The translations under genes were made by a program, and so were the position numbers. A stretch of 64,000 bases of DNA from Virgibacillus senegalensis (GTDB lineage: Bacteria > Bacillota > Bacilli > Bacillales > Amphibacillaceae), in the NCBI RefSeq assembly GCF_000821245.2, contig NZ_LN611424.1, forward strand, positions 320,732 to 384,731, read 5' to 3'. Positions 52,445 through 61,464 of this stretch are shown here, in pieces. Position 1 is the stretch's first letter. Each line of letters starts with the position of its first letter. The notes under the pieces are model-generated. The model was not told where the DNA came from. It made no database searches and was given only the letters and a program-made list of their open reading frames with translations.

Positions 52445-53362
52445 TTAATAACTTTTGGAGAACCTTGTCTCCAAGTGATGAAACCATTTGGTCCTGGAAA
52501 TAGTATATATAGCCAGGGCTGCCCAAATACATGTGAACGAAACGAGGTGGGCGTGGGTAAATGTTTCATCATAGAGAAAAACACCGATAAACAGCATTAG
52601 AGTAGGAGCGAAATATTGCAAGAATCCAACCATTGAAAGTGGAATCCGCTGCGCCCCGCTGGCAAACAAGAGTAATGGAACGGCCGTAGCTACACCGCTT
52701 AAAATTAACAGCCCGGTTGTCGGGCTGACTAAGTCAGGAGAGCTGCCGGCTGCTGTTTGAACACCGACCAAATATACAAGAGCGATCGGCGTGACGATCA
52801 GTGTCTCAATTGCCAGTCCGAACATGGCGCTAATGGCAACGGTTTTTTTCAACAAACCATACAGACCGAAGGATAATGCCAGCAGGATGGATACCCATGG
52901 GAAAACACCAAAGCTGACGGTCAAATTGACGACACCTGCTGCCGCCAGCAAGAAGGAAACCAACTGCCACTTTGTCAATTTTTCTTTCAATACTACCATC
53001 CCCAGAATAATGCTGATTAATGGATTGATATAATAACCGAGACTTGCCTGTACGACATGATCGCTGTTTACCGCCCAAATGAATACCAGCCAGTTGATAC
53101 TGATTACGACCGATGCGAGCGTAATCCCAATCAGTTTTTGTTTATCACGGATGATCTGCTTGGATTCCAGAATGAATGGCCTCCACTTTTTTAAAAAAGA
53201 CAGCAACAAGGCCATGAAGACGAAAGACCAAACAATCCGGTGGGCGAGAATTTCGCCGGCGGGGACATCTTGCACCAGCTTCCAGTATATCGGCAGAAAC
53301 CCCCACAAAATATAAGCGGCGGAAGTGTAAAGCACGCCAGCTTTAAAGTCTTTGTTTTCCAT
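52445..53362 (-). CDS. rarD: EamA-family transporter RarD
   Basis: This 305-residue protein has ten membrane helices and two EamA repeats. The opening segment GVLYTSAAYILWGFLPIYWK and EILAHRIVWSF are typical of RarD, named from chloramphenicol sensitivity; the true substrate is uncertain, and relatives export amino acids or metabolites. The ATG at 53362 is preferred to a TTG three codons upstream because AGAGG is nine bases before it. Confidence 0.9.
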   Translation of the reverse strand: MENKDFKAGVLYTSAAYILWGFLPIYWKLVQDVPAGEILAHRIVWSFVFMALLLSFLKKWRPFILESKQIIRDKQKLIGITLASVVISINWLVFIWAVNSDHVVQASLGYYINPLISIILGMVVLKEKLTKWQLVSFLLAAAGVVNLTVSFGVFPWVSILLALSFGLYGLLKKTVAISAMFGLAIETLIVTPIALVYLVGVQTAAGSSPDLVSPTTGLLILSGVATAVPLLLFASGAQRIPLSMVGFLQYFAPTLMLFIGVFLYDETFTHAHLVSFTCIWAALAIYTISRTKWFHHLETRFSKSY

Positions 53363-53540
53363 TATGTCCAACCTCTTTTTCTTTAGTATTTTTGCTGGTT
53401 CTTTCCTAATATAACTTAGGAAAAGGGAAACAACCGAAGGAAAGTGAATAGAGTAATTTTAGATTCATCAGGTGAAAAAATCAATCATTTAAAATGGAAT
53501 GCTTGCTTCTTTTGATGGCGGAAAGCTTGAGAAAATAGTT

Positions 53541-53569
53541 TTGGAAAAAACCGGAGAGAAGAGTATAAT
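53541..53569 (+). promoter_or_regulatory. Promoter of the cardiolipin synthase gene
   Basis: TTGGAA (53541-53546) and TATAAT (53564-53569) are 17 bp apart, giving a 5' leader of about 100 bases. The rest of the 313-bp gap shows nothing else. Confidence 0.8.
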
Positions 53570-53675
53570 AACACTGCTAATGTCTTAACAATGAAATGGA
53601 GTTCATGGCATGCTGTCCAGCCGATAGACAGATGAAAAGAAGACAACGAAACTTTTGGCGGAGGGGGGGAGCATT

Positions 53676-55133
53676 ATGTTAACCGATATAATGATAGTAT
53701 TTCCATATATTTTAGGTTCCATTTTAATTTTCAATATCCTTTTGGCGCTAGCGATTGTTTTTCTGGAAAGAAGGGATGCTTCTTCCACATGGGCATGGCT
53801 GATGGTGCTGTTATTTATACCGATTGCCGGATTCATTCTTTATCTAATATTTGGCCGTAAGCTTAGCAACAAGAAAATCTTTACCTGGGACACGAAAAGC
53901 AGGCTTGGTGTCAAAACTGCAGTCCAGGCACAAATGCGGGCACTGGAAGAGGGTAGCTTTCAATTCAAGGACGAGAGCTTGATTCCATATAAGGACTTAT
54001 TTTACTTGCACTTACGGAATGATGATGCCATTCTGACCCAGGATAACCGCGTAGAAATTTTTACGGACGGTCAAAAAAAATTCCATTCGCTTCTCCAGGA
54101 TCTTGAAGAAGCGGAAGACCATATCCACTTGTTGTATTACATCATGCGGGCAGACCGGCTTGGAGAACTGCTGGCCGATACACTTATCAAAAAGGCTAGA
54201 CAAGGTGTGAAGGTCCGTATTCTTTATGATGATATGGGATCAAGGGAATTGAGCAGGAAGTACATCCGGAAACTCCGGGCAGCTGGAGCAGAAGTAGAAG
54301 CCTTTTTTCCGCCGTTAATTCCCAAGGTCAATTTAAAAATTAATTACCGCAATCACCGGAAGCTGGCAATTATAGATGGCAAAATCGGCTATATTGGCGG
54401 ATTTAACATCGGGGATGAATACTTGGGGTATAGCAAAAAATTCGGCTACTGGCGGGACACTCACCTTAAAATCGTCGGTGACGCAGTCAGGAATATGCAG
54501 ACCCGGTTTATCCTGGACTGGAATCAGGCATCCAGGCATGATATCTTATATGAGGAAAGATATTATGCAGCTGAGCCTACCGGAGATGTCGGAATTCAAA
54601 TTGTATCCAGCGGTCCAGATTCGGACTGGGAACAAATAAAAAACGGCTATATCAAAATGATTATGTCTGCAAAGGAATACATCTATATTCAAACACCTTA
54701 CTTTATTCCGGATGATAGTCTGGCGGACGCTTTGAAAATTGCGGTGCTGTCGGGCGTGGATGTACGAATCATGATACCGAACAAACCGGATCACCCGTTT
54801 GTCTATTGGGCTACTTACTCCAATATTGGCGATTTGTTAAAAGCGGGAGCAGATGTCTATATTTATCAAAATGGTTTTCTCCATGCAAAAACGATCGTAG
54901 TGGATGAAAAGATTGCCTCCATAGGAACAGCAAATATTGATGTGCGAAGCTTCAAGCTCAACTTTGAGGTAAATGCATTCCTTTATGATCGCCAGATTGC
55001 CGGTGAATTGGCTGAAAAATTCAACGAGGATATTTTGCATTCCAGTCAGTTGTCCTATAAGCTTTACTTAAAGCGATCCATATGGATTCGATTCAAAGAG
55101 GCGATTGCTCGTCTGCTCTCGCCGATCCTATAA
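53676..55133 (+). CDS. cls: Cardiolipin synthase
   Basis: This 485-residue phospholipase D superfamily enzyme makes cardiolipin from two phosphatidylglycerols at the inner membrane. Two N-terminal membrane helices are followed by two HKD motifs, NHRKLAIIDGKIGYIGG and LHAKTIVVDEKIASIGT. Length and layout fit bacterial ClsA. The ATG at 53676 follows GGAGGGGGGAG; a TTG seven codons upstream overlaps no better site. Confidence 0.95.
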   Translation: MLTDIMIVFPYILGSILIFNILLALAIVFLERRDASSTWAWLMVLLFIPIAGFILYLIFGRKLSNKKIFTWDTKSRLGVKTAVQAQMRALEEGSFQFKDESLIPYKDLFYLHLRNDDAILTQDNRVEIFTDGQKKFHSLLQDLEEAEDHIHLLYYIMRADRLGELLADTLIKKARQGVKVRILYDDMGSRELSRKYIRKLRAAGAEVEAFFPPLIPKVNLKINYRNHRKLAIIDGKIGYIGGFNIGDEYLGYSKKFGYWRDTHLKIVGDAVRNMQTRFILDWNQASRHDILYEERYYAAEPTGDVGIQIVSSGPDSDWEQIKNGYIKMIMSAKEYIYIQTPYFIPDDSLADALKIAVLSGVDVRIMIPNKPDHPFVYWATYSNIGDLLKAGADVYIYQNGFLHAKTIVVDEKIASIGTANIDVRSFKLNFEVNAFLYDRQIAGELAEKFNEDILHSSQLSYKLYLKRSIWIRFKEAIARLLSPIL

Positions 55134-55160
55134 TTTTAATCAGAAAAGTGAGGAATCACG

Positions 55161-55694
55161 ATGGAAGCAAAACCTTGTGTGGCATCTTTGACAGTAAAAA
55201 ATTCACATGTCCTTCCACCCGACACGAACAGTCACGGCACGTTGTTTGGCGGCCGATTGATGGCGCATATCGATGATGTAGCAGCTATTGCGGCGAGAAG
55301 GCACGCCCGTAAGCCTGTTGTCACTGCATCTACCGATTCAGTCGACTTTCTGGCACCAGTAAAAGAAGGGGATACCATCTGTTTGGAAGCCTTCGTTACC
55401 TGGACGCATAAAACATCGATGGAAGTATTTATTAAAGCCGTTACCGAGGATTTGAATACCGGTGAGCGGAAGGTATGTACAACCGCGTTTGTAACGATGG
55501 TAGCGATTGGCCCGGATAACCGTCCGGTCACAGTGCCGCCGGTTTACCCAGAATCCGAGGAAGAGAAATTTTTACACGAGAAAGCACCGAAACGGGCAGA
55601 ACTCCGTAAACAACGGAGAAACAATTCCAAAGAAATGGCTCAAACTTTTGGCACACGTTTTCCTTGGAATGAACATACGAGATACGAAGCATAA
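55161..55694 (+). CDS. Acyl-CoA thioesterase (YkhA/YciA-type hotdog fold)
   Basis: This 177-residue protein has the hotdog signature PPDTNSHGTLFGGRLMAHID with the catalytic Asp, and VDFLAPVKEGD, typical of Bacillus YkhA-like acyl-CoA hydrolases. It lies 27 bases after cls and is probably cotranscribed with it. The C-terminal ~40 residues are basic and less conserved. It cleaves fatty acyl-CoA. Confidence 0.9.
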   Translation: MEAKPCVASLTVKNSHVLPPDTNSHGTLFGGRLMAHIDDVAAIAARRHARKPVVTASTDSVDFLAPVKEGDTICLEAFVTWTHKTSMEVFIKAVTEDLNTGERKVCTTAFVTMVAIGPDNRPVTVPPVYPESEEEKFLHEKAPKRAELRKQRRNNSKEMAQTFGTRFPWNEHTRYEA

Positions 55695-55716
55695 TCGACC
55701 GCGTCCATGCAAAAAG

Positions 55717-55762
55717 AAAAGCTGCTGCATTCCTGATGATCAGGTTTGCGGCAGCTTTTTTC
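55717..55762. terminator. Terminator between convergent thioesterase and methylase genes
   Basis: AAAAGCTGC and GCAGCTTTT flank an extended stem (with CCTGAT/ATCAGG inside). T-rich tracts follow on both strands, so it can end both genes. Confidence 0.85.
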
Positions 55763-55769
55763 TGTAGCT

Positions 55770-57377
55770 TTATTCTTTCAGCAAGATTCGTTCAAACAAG
55801 GAATCCAGTTTTAGTATGGAGTTTTCGTGCCCCGATTCCGGGTCATGAAGATGGTTTTTTCGAATCTCCTGGTAGATTTTCCGGATTTCTTCTGCTTCTT
55901 TATCTGTAATCGCATCAAGGTCGACAGCCATGGTTTGCTTGATATCATTCGGTTCCAATTTTTTCAGTCCATTGCCGTATTGTCGTTGGGATTGTTCTAT
56001 TACTTCTTGTGAAATGTTGGTCATAAAGTAAGCCATCAACAGGTCCAATTTCTCGCGGTACTGGGGATGGATATACAAACAATGAAAACAGGTCAGGCTC
56101 CGGGCTCCGGCTTCATTCCGGATAAATTTTACCTTTCCGCGGCTAAAAGTGGAAATGAAAATATCCGGTGGCAGTCTTGTTTCATTCTTATACCATGGTT
56201 TCCTTCGTTTCGTTAAATATCTATCACTACTGCCCGTTTCTTCCCCGTGCTTCAGATAAGCTTGAACATGTTCATTTTGGGGGCTGCTTTCCTCGATATT
56301 CAAAAGGAAAACCGGAGATCCTTTTTCGACAAGCGATTGATAATCCTGGGAAAAAAAGAAATGCTTATTTGCTTGGTTGGATTTTGAAAGACAAGGAAGA
56401 AAATGATCCCTGTCCAGTTTCCAATTTTTGCGTGTCGATTCTGAAACACAGAAGAATTTATTATCACCTGTTGCAATCCCCCTGGTCACACGGGTAAAAT
56501 CAGCCAACGGTCTTAAATGGCGGTACGGGCTTTCGTTTGCCGGCTGATAGTAACGCCGCCACTTTGCGTATACATCTAAATCTTTATGGCTAAGTATACG
56601 TCCGATTGGGTTCCGCTGTCCGTAGTGCTCCACATATGTTTGCAACTCCGCCAGTTCTTCCTGGCTCTTGATAGGAATGAATTCTATCTCTGAGGTTTGC
56701 CGACTATTATCGAAAAAGAAAAGAGCGGAGGTCGTTGCAGCCTGGTCAAACCAGTTCATTGTAAAGTCGGTGACCGCAATGATCGGAAGGTTTTGCTGCT
56801 GCAGGATAAACTGTTTGATCACTGCTCCATAATCGGCATTCAAAAAGTCTGAAGGGACAATGAAGGCTGCGCGGCCGTCCTGTTTCAACTGGTAAATTGC
56901 CTTAAGCAAAAACAACGCATACATATTGGTGAACCCGGATAATTTAATGCCAAGATGCTCTTCAACTAATCGCAAATATTCCTGTTTTTCCTCATAATGT
57001 TTAAAGCGGATATAAGGGGGATTGCATATAATACCCTGATACCTTTCGCTCCATCCGTGTTTTAAAAAATCCTTCTGAATAAGTTCGGCTGTAATACCTT
57101 CTATTTGCAGGCGATGCCTGGCAAAGTCAAGTATCTGCCGGTCGATATCATAGCCGAGGACGGACAGTTGCTCCGGAAGACCGGTGATCAATTCGCCAAG
57201 CCCTACCGCGGGGTCTACGATTTGCCTGCACGCATGATTTCCAGTTACCCAGGCTTTCATGATTCTGGCAATGCTGTCTGGCGTAAAGTACTGTCCCAGT
57301 TTCTTTCGCTTATCGGCTGCCACCTGCCGATAATAGTGATTGATTATTTCCTGACTGTTACTCACCTCTGCGCACAC
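55770..57377 (-). CDS. Orphan N6-adenine DNA methyltransferase
   Basis: This protein of up to 535 residues has the gamma-class N6-adenine methyltransferase layout: KKLGQYFTPDSIA near the N-terminus, SAM motif I-like DPAVGLGELI, catalytic motif IV in GIICNPPYIRFKH, and a C-terminal target-recognition half (M.TaqI/Eco57I style). No restriction endonuclease, specificity subunit or helicase is adjacent, so it looks like an orphan. Starts GTG 57377 and GTG 57365 are both imperfectly spaced from AAAGGTG, so the first four residues are uncertain. Confidence 0.85.
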   Translation of the reverse strand: MCAEVSNSQEIINHYYRQVAADKRKKLGQYFTPDSIARIMKAWVTGNHACRQIVDPAVGLGELITGLPEQLSVLGYDIDRQILDFARHRLQIEGITAELIQKDFLKHGWSERYQGIICNPPYIRFKHYEEKQEYLRLVEEHLGIKLSGFTNMYALFLLKAIYQLKQDGRAAFIVPSDFLNADYGAVIKQFILQQQNLPIIAVTDFTMNWFDQAATTSALFFFDNSRQTSEIEFIPIKSQEELAELQTYVEHYGQRNPIGRILSHKDLDVYAKWRRYYQPANESPYRHLRPLADFTRVTRGIATGDNKFFCVSESTRKNWKLDRDHFLPCLSKSNQANKHFFFSQDYQSLVEKGSPVFLLNIEESSPQNEHVQAYLKHGEETGSSDRYLTKRRKPWYKNETRLPPDIFISTFSRGKVKFIRNEAGARSLTCFHCLYIHPQYREKLDLLMAYFMTNISQEVIEQSQRQYGNGLKKLEPNDIKQTMAVDLDAITDKEAEEIRKIYQEIRKNHLHDPESGHENSILKLDSLFERILLKE

Positions 57378-57432
57378 ACCTTTACAAGGAATAAAGAACA
57401 GCCGCTCCTGTGGAAGCGGCTGTTACCAGCTA

Positions 57433-57759
57433 TTATAAAGTTTCGTTGACTTCTTCTGCAGCCACCCAGTTTTCGGACCAAGTCTTTATTTCTTTGATGA
57501 CCGGCTCCATGGCTCTGCCTTTTTCTGTGAGTCTATACTCAATCCGAACAGGAAATTCCGAATAAACATTACGTTCCACAATGTTTTCCTGTTCCAGCAT
57601 TTTTAATCGGTCGGATAACAGTCTACCACTGATTGGCAGTTCCGCTTCCATTTCGGAAAAGCGTTTCTCCCCATCGAGAAGCTCAAACAAGATGAGTCCC
57701 ACCCAGCGTTTACTGAACAACTGCATGGCCTTTTCAAAACGAGGACATAATTCTTGCAT
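57433..57759 (-). CDS. HxlR-family redox/electrophile-type repressor
   Basis: This 108-residue winged-helix protein of the HxlR family has the N-terminal Cys in LCPRFEKAMQLF, the position of the thiol sensor in YodB and CatR of B. subtilis. The recognition helix is around PISGRLLSDRLKML. It is divergent from a VOC-family dioxygenase-like gene, the same arrangement as regulator and target in quinone or diamide response. AGGGGTG precedes the ATG at 57759. Confidence 0.85.
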   Translation of the reverse strand: MQELCPRFEKAMQLFSKRWVGLILFELLDGEKRFSEMEAELPISGRLLSDRLKMLEQENIVERNVYSEFPVRIEYRLTEKGRAMEPVIKEIKTWSENWVAAEEVNETL

Positions 57760-57775
57760 CAATATCACCCCTGCC

Positions 57776-57786
57776 TTACTTACTAA
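57776..57786. promoter_or_regulatory. Operator half with TTACTTACTAA, regulator side
   Basis: TTACTTACTAA recurs exactly at 57885-57895, and TACTAATATA follows here and also occurs at 57872. The repeat brackets the divergent promoters of the HxlR regulator and the VOC gene. Confidence 0.6.
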
Positions 57787-57884
57787 TATATCTTATTATT
57801 CACCAGTAGAAAAGGGAGTATAAGAAGTCTGAAAAAACAAACGGTTGGGAAAAAGATTGACGAAAGGATATTACTAATATACAC

Positions 57885-57901
57885 TTACTTACTAAAAGTA
57901 A
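57885..57901. promoter_or_regulatory. Inverted-repeat operator, VOC side
   Basis: TTACTT, five bases, AAGTAA forms a 17-bp inverted repeat resembling the TTACTT-type operators of YodB/CatR regulators. It lies about 40 bases before the VOC gene start and just after a TTGACG-containing promoter-like sequence (57857). Confidence 0.65.
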
Positions 57902-57939
57902 CTATTTAAAATATACCATATAAAAAGGAGATAGTAAAC

Positions 57940-58758
57940 ATGGACCTGCAAATATTGCGATCCTTCCAATTGCAATCAATTGAATTGACGATTAGTGATC
58001 TTACTCGATCGATCGCATTCTATCAAAATATAGTAGGATTTACCGTGCTCGAAAAGCAAGAGGACTCAGCAGTTCTCGGAACTCCCGATCAGACAGCTTT
58101 GCTGCGGTTGCATGCAGACAGCAACGCAGCAACCCCATTGAAAAACATGGCAGGGCTCTATCACTTTGCAATCCTTGTTCCGGAACGGAAGGATCTTGCC
58201 TCGTTTTTACAGCATATACTGGATAAACGCTATCCACTTGTAGGAGCATCAGACCATGGCTTTAGCGAGGCGATCTATTTAGAAGATCCGGACGGGATCG
58301 GGATTGAGGTATATGCAGATCGGGAAAGGAGCAAGTGGCAACGGCTGGACGGCGAACTTCCAGTAACGGCAGACCCATTGCATGTCCGCGATTTGCTCCA
58401 GTCAGCTGTAAAATGGGACGGATTTGCAGACGGTACATCGATTGGGCATTTGCATTTTCATGTGTCATCGATAGCAGAGGCACGACAATTTTATGTGGAG
58501 CAACTCGGCTTTTCCCCAACAATCACGCTTGGCAACCAAGTGTTATTTGTAGCTGCTGAAGGCTATCATCATCACATTGGTTTAAACACCTGGCATGGAG
58601 AAGGAGCTTCTCTTCCGGAACCAGGGATGATCGGATTGCGGGAAGTAACGGCGAACATAGGGCGGAGGGACTTTGAAACGCTTGTCCATCAAGGAACCCT
58701 TGGATCAGATGGAAAAACGACCGACCCCTTTGGCGTTACCTACTATTTTCAAGTATGA
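57940..58758 (+). CDS. VOC-family glyoxalase / extradiol dioxygenase-like protein (CatE-like)
   Basis: This 272-residue protein has two vicinal-oxygen-chelate units; metal ligands are likely His residues in LYHFAIL and in HLHFHVSS, with Glu residues near the ends of the modules (IGIEVYAD). The two-module layout and size match CatE (catechol 2,3-dioxygenase) of Bacillus, which is controlled by CatR and YodB. A role in detoxifying quinones or catechols is inferred from the divergent HxlR repressor. AAAGGAG precedes the ATG. Confidence 0.82.
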   Translation: MDLQILRSFQLQSIELTISDLTRSIAFYQNIVGFTVLEKQEDSAVLGTPDQTALLRLHADSNAATPLKNMAGLYHFAILVPERKDLASFLQHILDKRYPLVGASDHGFSEAIYLEDPDGIGIEVYADRERSKWQRLDGELPVTADPLHVRDLLQSAVKWDGFADGTSIGHLHFHVSSIAEARQFYVEQLGFSPTITLGNQVLFVAAEGYHHHIGLNTWHGEGASLPEPGMIGLREVTANIGRRDFETLVHQGTLGSDGKTTDPFGVTYYFQV

Positions 58759-58948
58759 AAACAAGAAAGTCTGACAAAAAAGAAAAACAGAAGCTGCCAA
58801 GGTCCGGCAACCTCCCCGCAATCCGGAGAGGTTTCTATCCGATTCATCAATAGGATGTGTGTACGCTTCCTTTTTCCATCATGTTTAACATTGGACGGAA
58901 AATGGAATAGAAAAAATGTACAAAGCCTTACCAAAGGAGGCGTCACAC

Positions 58949-59605
58949 ATGGGGAAAAGAGTATTAATGGTCGTTACGTCTTCCCAACGTATGGGAGATC
59001 ACCAAACGGGATTATGGCTGTCTGAATACGGCGAACCATATAGTATTTTTGAAAAAAATGGATTTGATATTACAGTAGCCAGTCCTAGTGGCGGCAATGT
59101 CCCGCTCGATCCCAATAGTTATGAAGAAGAAGCACCCGATGAGTGGGAGAAGCCGGTTAAATTGCTGGAGAACACAGAAAATCTAGCGGCTCAGAATCCG
59201 GATGACTTTGACGGGGTCTTTCTTCCTGGAGGTCATGGAACCATGGAAGATTTTCCGAATAACTCCGCCTTACAGGAATTTTTAAGCGACTTTGCCGCGA
59301 AAAACAAAGCAATTGGGGCCGTATGCCACGGTCCGGCAGGATTTGTCAACGTCACACTCGACAATGGACGGAAATTAGCCGATGGACGGAGATTGACTGC
59401 GTTTACGAATGAAGAGGAACAACAGATGAATTTGATGGACATGCTTCCTTTCAAATTGGAGAGCAGTTTGAGAAATGAAGGAGCAGATTTCAGCCAAGGC
59501 GAGCCGTTTTCCGATTATACGGTAACCGACGGCAATATCGTTACCGGACAAAACCCTCAATCCAGTATATCGACTGCAAATGCATTTGTCGATTTGCTAA
59601 AATAA
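58949..59605 (+). CDS. DJ-1/PfpI family protein (class I glutamine amidotransferase-like)
   Basis: This 218-residue protein has the DJ-1/PfpI fold with the nucleophile Cys in IGAVCHGPAG and a Glu in the GLWLSEYGEPY segment. Such proteins act as glyoxalase III/deglycase or stress chaperones. The ATG at 58949 follows AAAGGAGG. It lies near the VOC gene, which may suggest carbonyl or electrophile defence, though the two genes are 190 bp apart and may be independent. Confidence 0.88.
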   Translation: MGKRVLMVVTSSQRMGDHQTGLWLSEYGEPYSIFEKNGFDITVASPSGGNVPLDPNSYEEEAPDEWEKPVKLLENTENLAAQNPDDFDGVFLPGGHGTMEDFPNNSALQEFLSDFAAKNKAIGAVCHGPAGFVNVTLDNGRKLADGRRLTAFTNEEEQQMNLMDMLPFKLESSLRNEGADFSQGEPFSDYTVTDGNIVTGQNPQSSISTANAFVDLLK

Positions 59606-59637
59606 CCTATCTCAGATAGGATAATATAGAGGCAAAC

Positions 59638-59677
59638 CACACGAACGGGGACATTCTCCCCGTTCGTGTGTTTGTGT
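59638..59677 (+). terminator. Terminator after the DJ-1/PfpI gene
   Basis: CACACGAACGGGGA pairs perfectly with TCCCCGTTCGTGTG (loop CATTC), followed by TTTGTGT, 33 bases after the stop codon. Confidence 0.85.
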
Positions 59678-59795
59678 AAAAAACGAATACGCCTCTTCCC
59701 GTGGGTTTGCACCGCTTGCCTGAGGGGTAAAAATAGATAAACCGTCCACCTGTTTTACTTAGAGTAGCAGATGATAAATGAGTAGGAGGAACGAT

Positions 59796-61217
59796 ATGTT
59801 TGCTGATATATTATCCACATTGAACGACCTGTTATGGGGATATGTGCTGATCGCGGTCTTAATCGGCCTCGGACTGTATTTCACTATACGCACGAAATTC
59901 GTGCAGTTTAAATTGATTCCGGAAATGTTCCGGGTACTATTTGATAAGCGGACGTTAAGTGCAGCAGGAAAAAAGGGCACATCCGCCTTTCAGGCATTTA
60001 CAATCAGTACCGCCTCCCGTGTCGGTACCGGAAACCTGGCAGGTGTTGCCTCGGCAATTGCTGCGGGAGGACCTGGAGCTGTATTTTGGATGTGGCTCAT
60101 CGCTTTAATCGGCGGGGCTACCAGTTTCGTAGAAAGCACCTTGGCACAAGTCTATAAAGTACCAGATAAGAACCAGTACCGGGGCGGACCGGCATATTAC
60201 ATGGATAAAGGATTGAATAAGCGTTGGCTCGGGATTGTATTCGCCATCATTATTACGTTTACATATGGGCTTGTCTTCAACTCTGTCCAATCCAATACAA
60301 TTCGGCTGGCTTTTGAAGAATCCTTTGGAGTCAGTCCCGGTTGGATGGCCGTCATCCTGGTTATTCTGACTGCTGTCGTGATATTTGGCGGTTTGAAAAG
60401 CATCGCCAGGGTTACTCAGTTCATCATCCCATTTATGGCGATCATGTACGTAATCCTTGCCATTTACATTCTTCTTGCGAATGTTACCGCTATCCCGGAA
60501 ATGTTTCAGTTGATATTCGCCAATGCGTTCGGGATTAGGGAAATTGCCGGTGGTGGTTTCGGTGCAGCTATCATGATGGGAATCAAGCGTGGCTTGTTTT
60601 CCAACGAAGCAGGTATGGGTAGTGCCCCGAATGCTGCTGCCACAGCTGAGGTCACGCACCCAGTCAAGCAGGGTCTAATCCAGACGCTTGGCGTATTTCT
60701 GGATACCTTGGTCATCTGTAGTGCGACTGCATTGATCATATTAACGACAGAGGGCTATGCCGGCAGCTCGCTGCAAGGCATCCAAATTACTCAGAGTGCG
60801 TTTGAAGCACAGCTTGGCTCTTGGGCGGCTGTTTTTGTAGCCATTGCTATTTTTCTGTTCGCCTATTCCTCCATTCTTGGTAACTATTACTATGGAGAAA
60901 CAAACATTGAGTTTATCAGATCAAGCAAACCAGCACTTACTGTTTACAGGGTGGCCGTATTGCTCATGGTTACTTTTGGAGCATTACAGGAATTCGATCT
61001 CGTGTGGAACATGGCCGACTTATCGATGGCAATCATGGCATTGATTAACTTATATGCAATCGCCATGCTTTCGAAAGTAGCATACCGGACACTGACCGAC
61101 TACTTAAACCAGAAGAAACAGGGGAAAGATCCAGTCTTTTACCGGGAAACGCTTGGAGGGGTATCTGGGATTGAATACTGGGGAAAAGACCAAACCTCTC
61201 AAAAAGAAAAGGAATAG
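59796..61217 (+). CDS. Alanine/glycine:cation symporter family protein
   Basis: This 473-residue transporter has about ten or more membrane helices and belongs to the AGCS (AlsT) family. Signatures include GTSAFQAFTISTASRVGTGN and RGLFSNEAGMGSAPNAAATA (each shown in part), and the GGPAYYMDKGL segment. It takes up alanine, glycine or glutamine with sodium or protons. The ATG at 59796 follows GAGTAGGAGG; the upstream ATG at 59778 is too close to that site to be used. Confidence 0.92.
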   Translation: MFADILSTLNDLLWGYVLIAVLIGLGLYFTIRTKFVQFKLIPEMFRVLFDKRTLSAAGKKGTSAFQAFTISTASRVGTGNLAGVASAIAAGGPGAVFWMWLIALIGGATSFVESTLAQVYKVPDKNQYRGGPAYYMDKGLNKRWLGIVFAIIITFTYGLVFNSVQSNTIRLAFEESFGVSPGWMAVILVILTAVVIFGGLKSIARVTQFIIPFMAIMYVILAIYILLANVTAIPEMFQLIFANAFGIREIAGGGFGAAIMMGIKRGLFSNEAGMGSAPNAAATAEVTHPVKQGLIQTLGVFLDTLVICSATALIILTTEGYAGSSLQGIQITQSAFEAQLGSWAAVFVAIAIFLFAYSSILGNYYYGETNIEFIRSSKPALTVYRVAVLLMVTFGALQEFDLVWNMADLSMAIMALINLYAIAMLSKVAYRTLTDYLNQKKQGKDPVFYRETLGGVSGIEYWGKDQTSQKEKE

Positions 61218-61243
61218 CATAGAGCACTGGATTATGGTGCTTC

Positions 61244-61275
61244 AGGCTGTCGGAAACCCTCCGACGGCCTTTTTC
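61244..61275 (+). terminator. Terminator after the symporter gene
   Basis: AGGCTGTCGGA pairs with TCCGACGGCCT (one G-T pair) around AACC, then TTTTT. Confidence 0.88.
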
Positions 61276-61464
61276 TATAGGGTAGAGAACAATTTTGCAG
61301 AAACCGTCTGGCGCTTTATTTTTTTCCATCACCAGTAATGTCTCTCTCTGTTTCTCTATACTCTGACGGTGTTGGGAGAGAGGAAAGACTAAATTGTTAA
61401 CTTCATTCATTATCCTTTATAATTGAAAAGGTATAGCTAAATAATCAAAAGGATGAATAAAATT

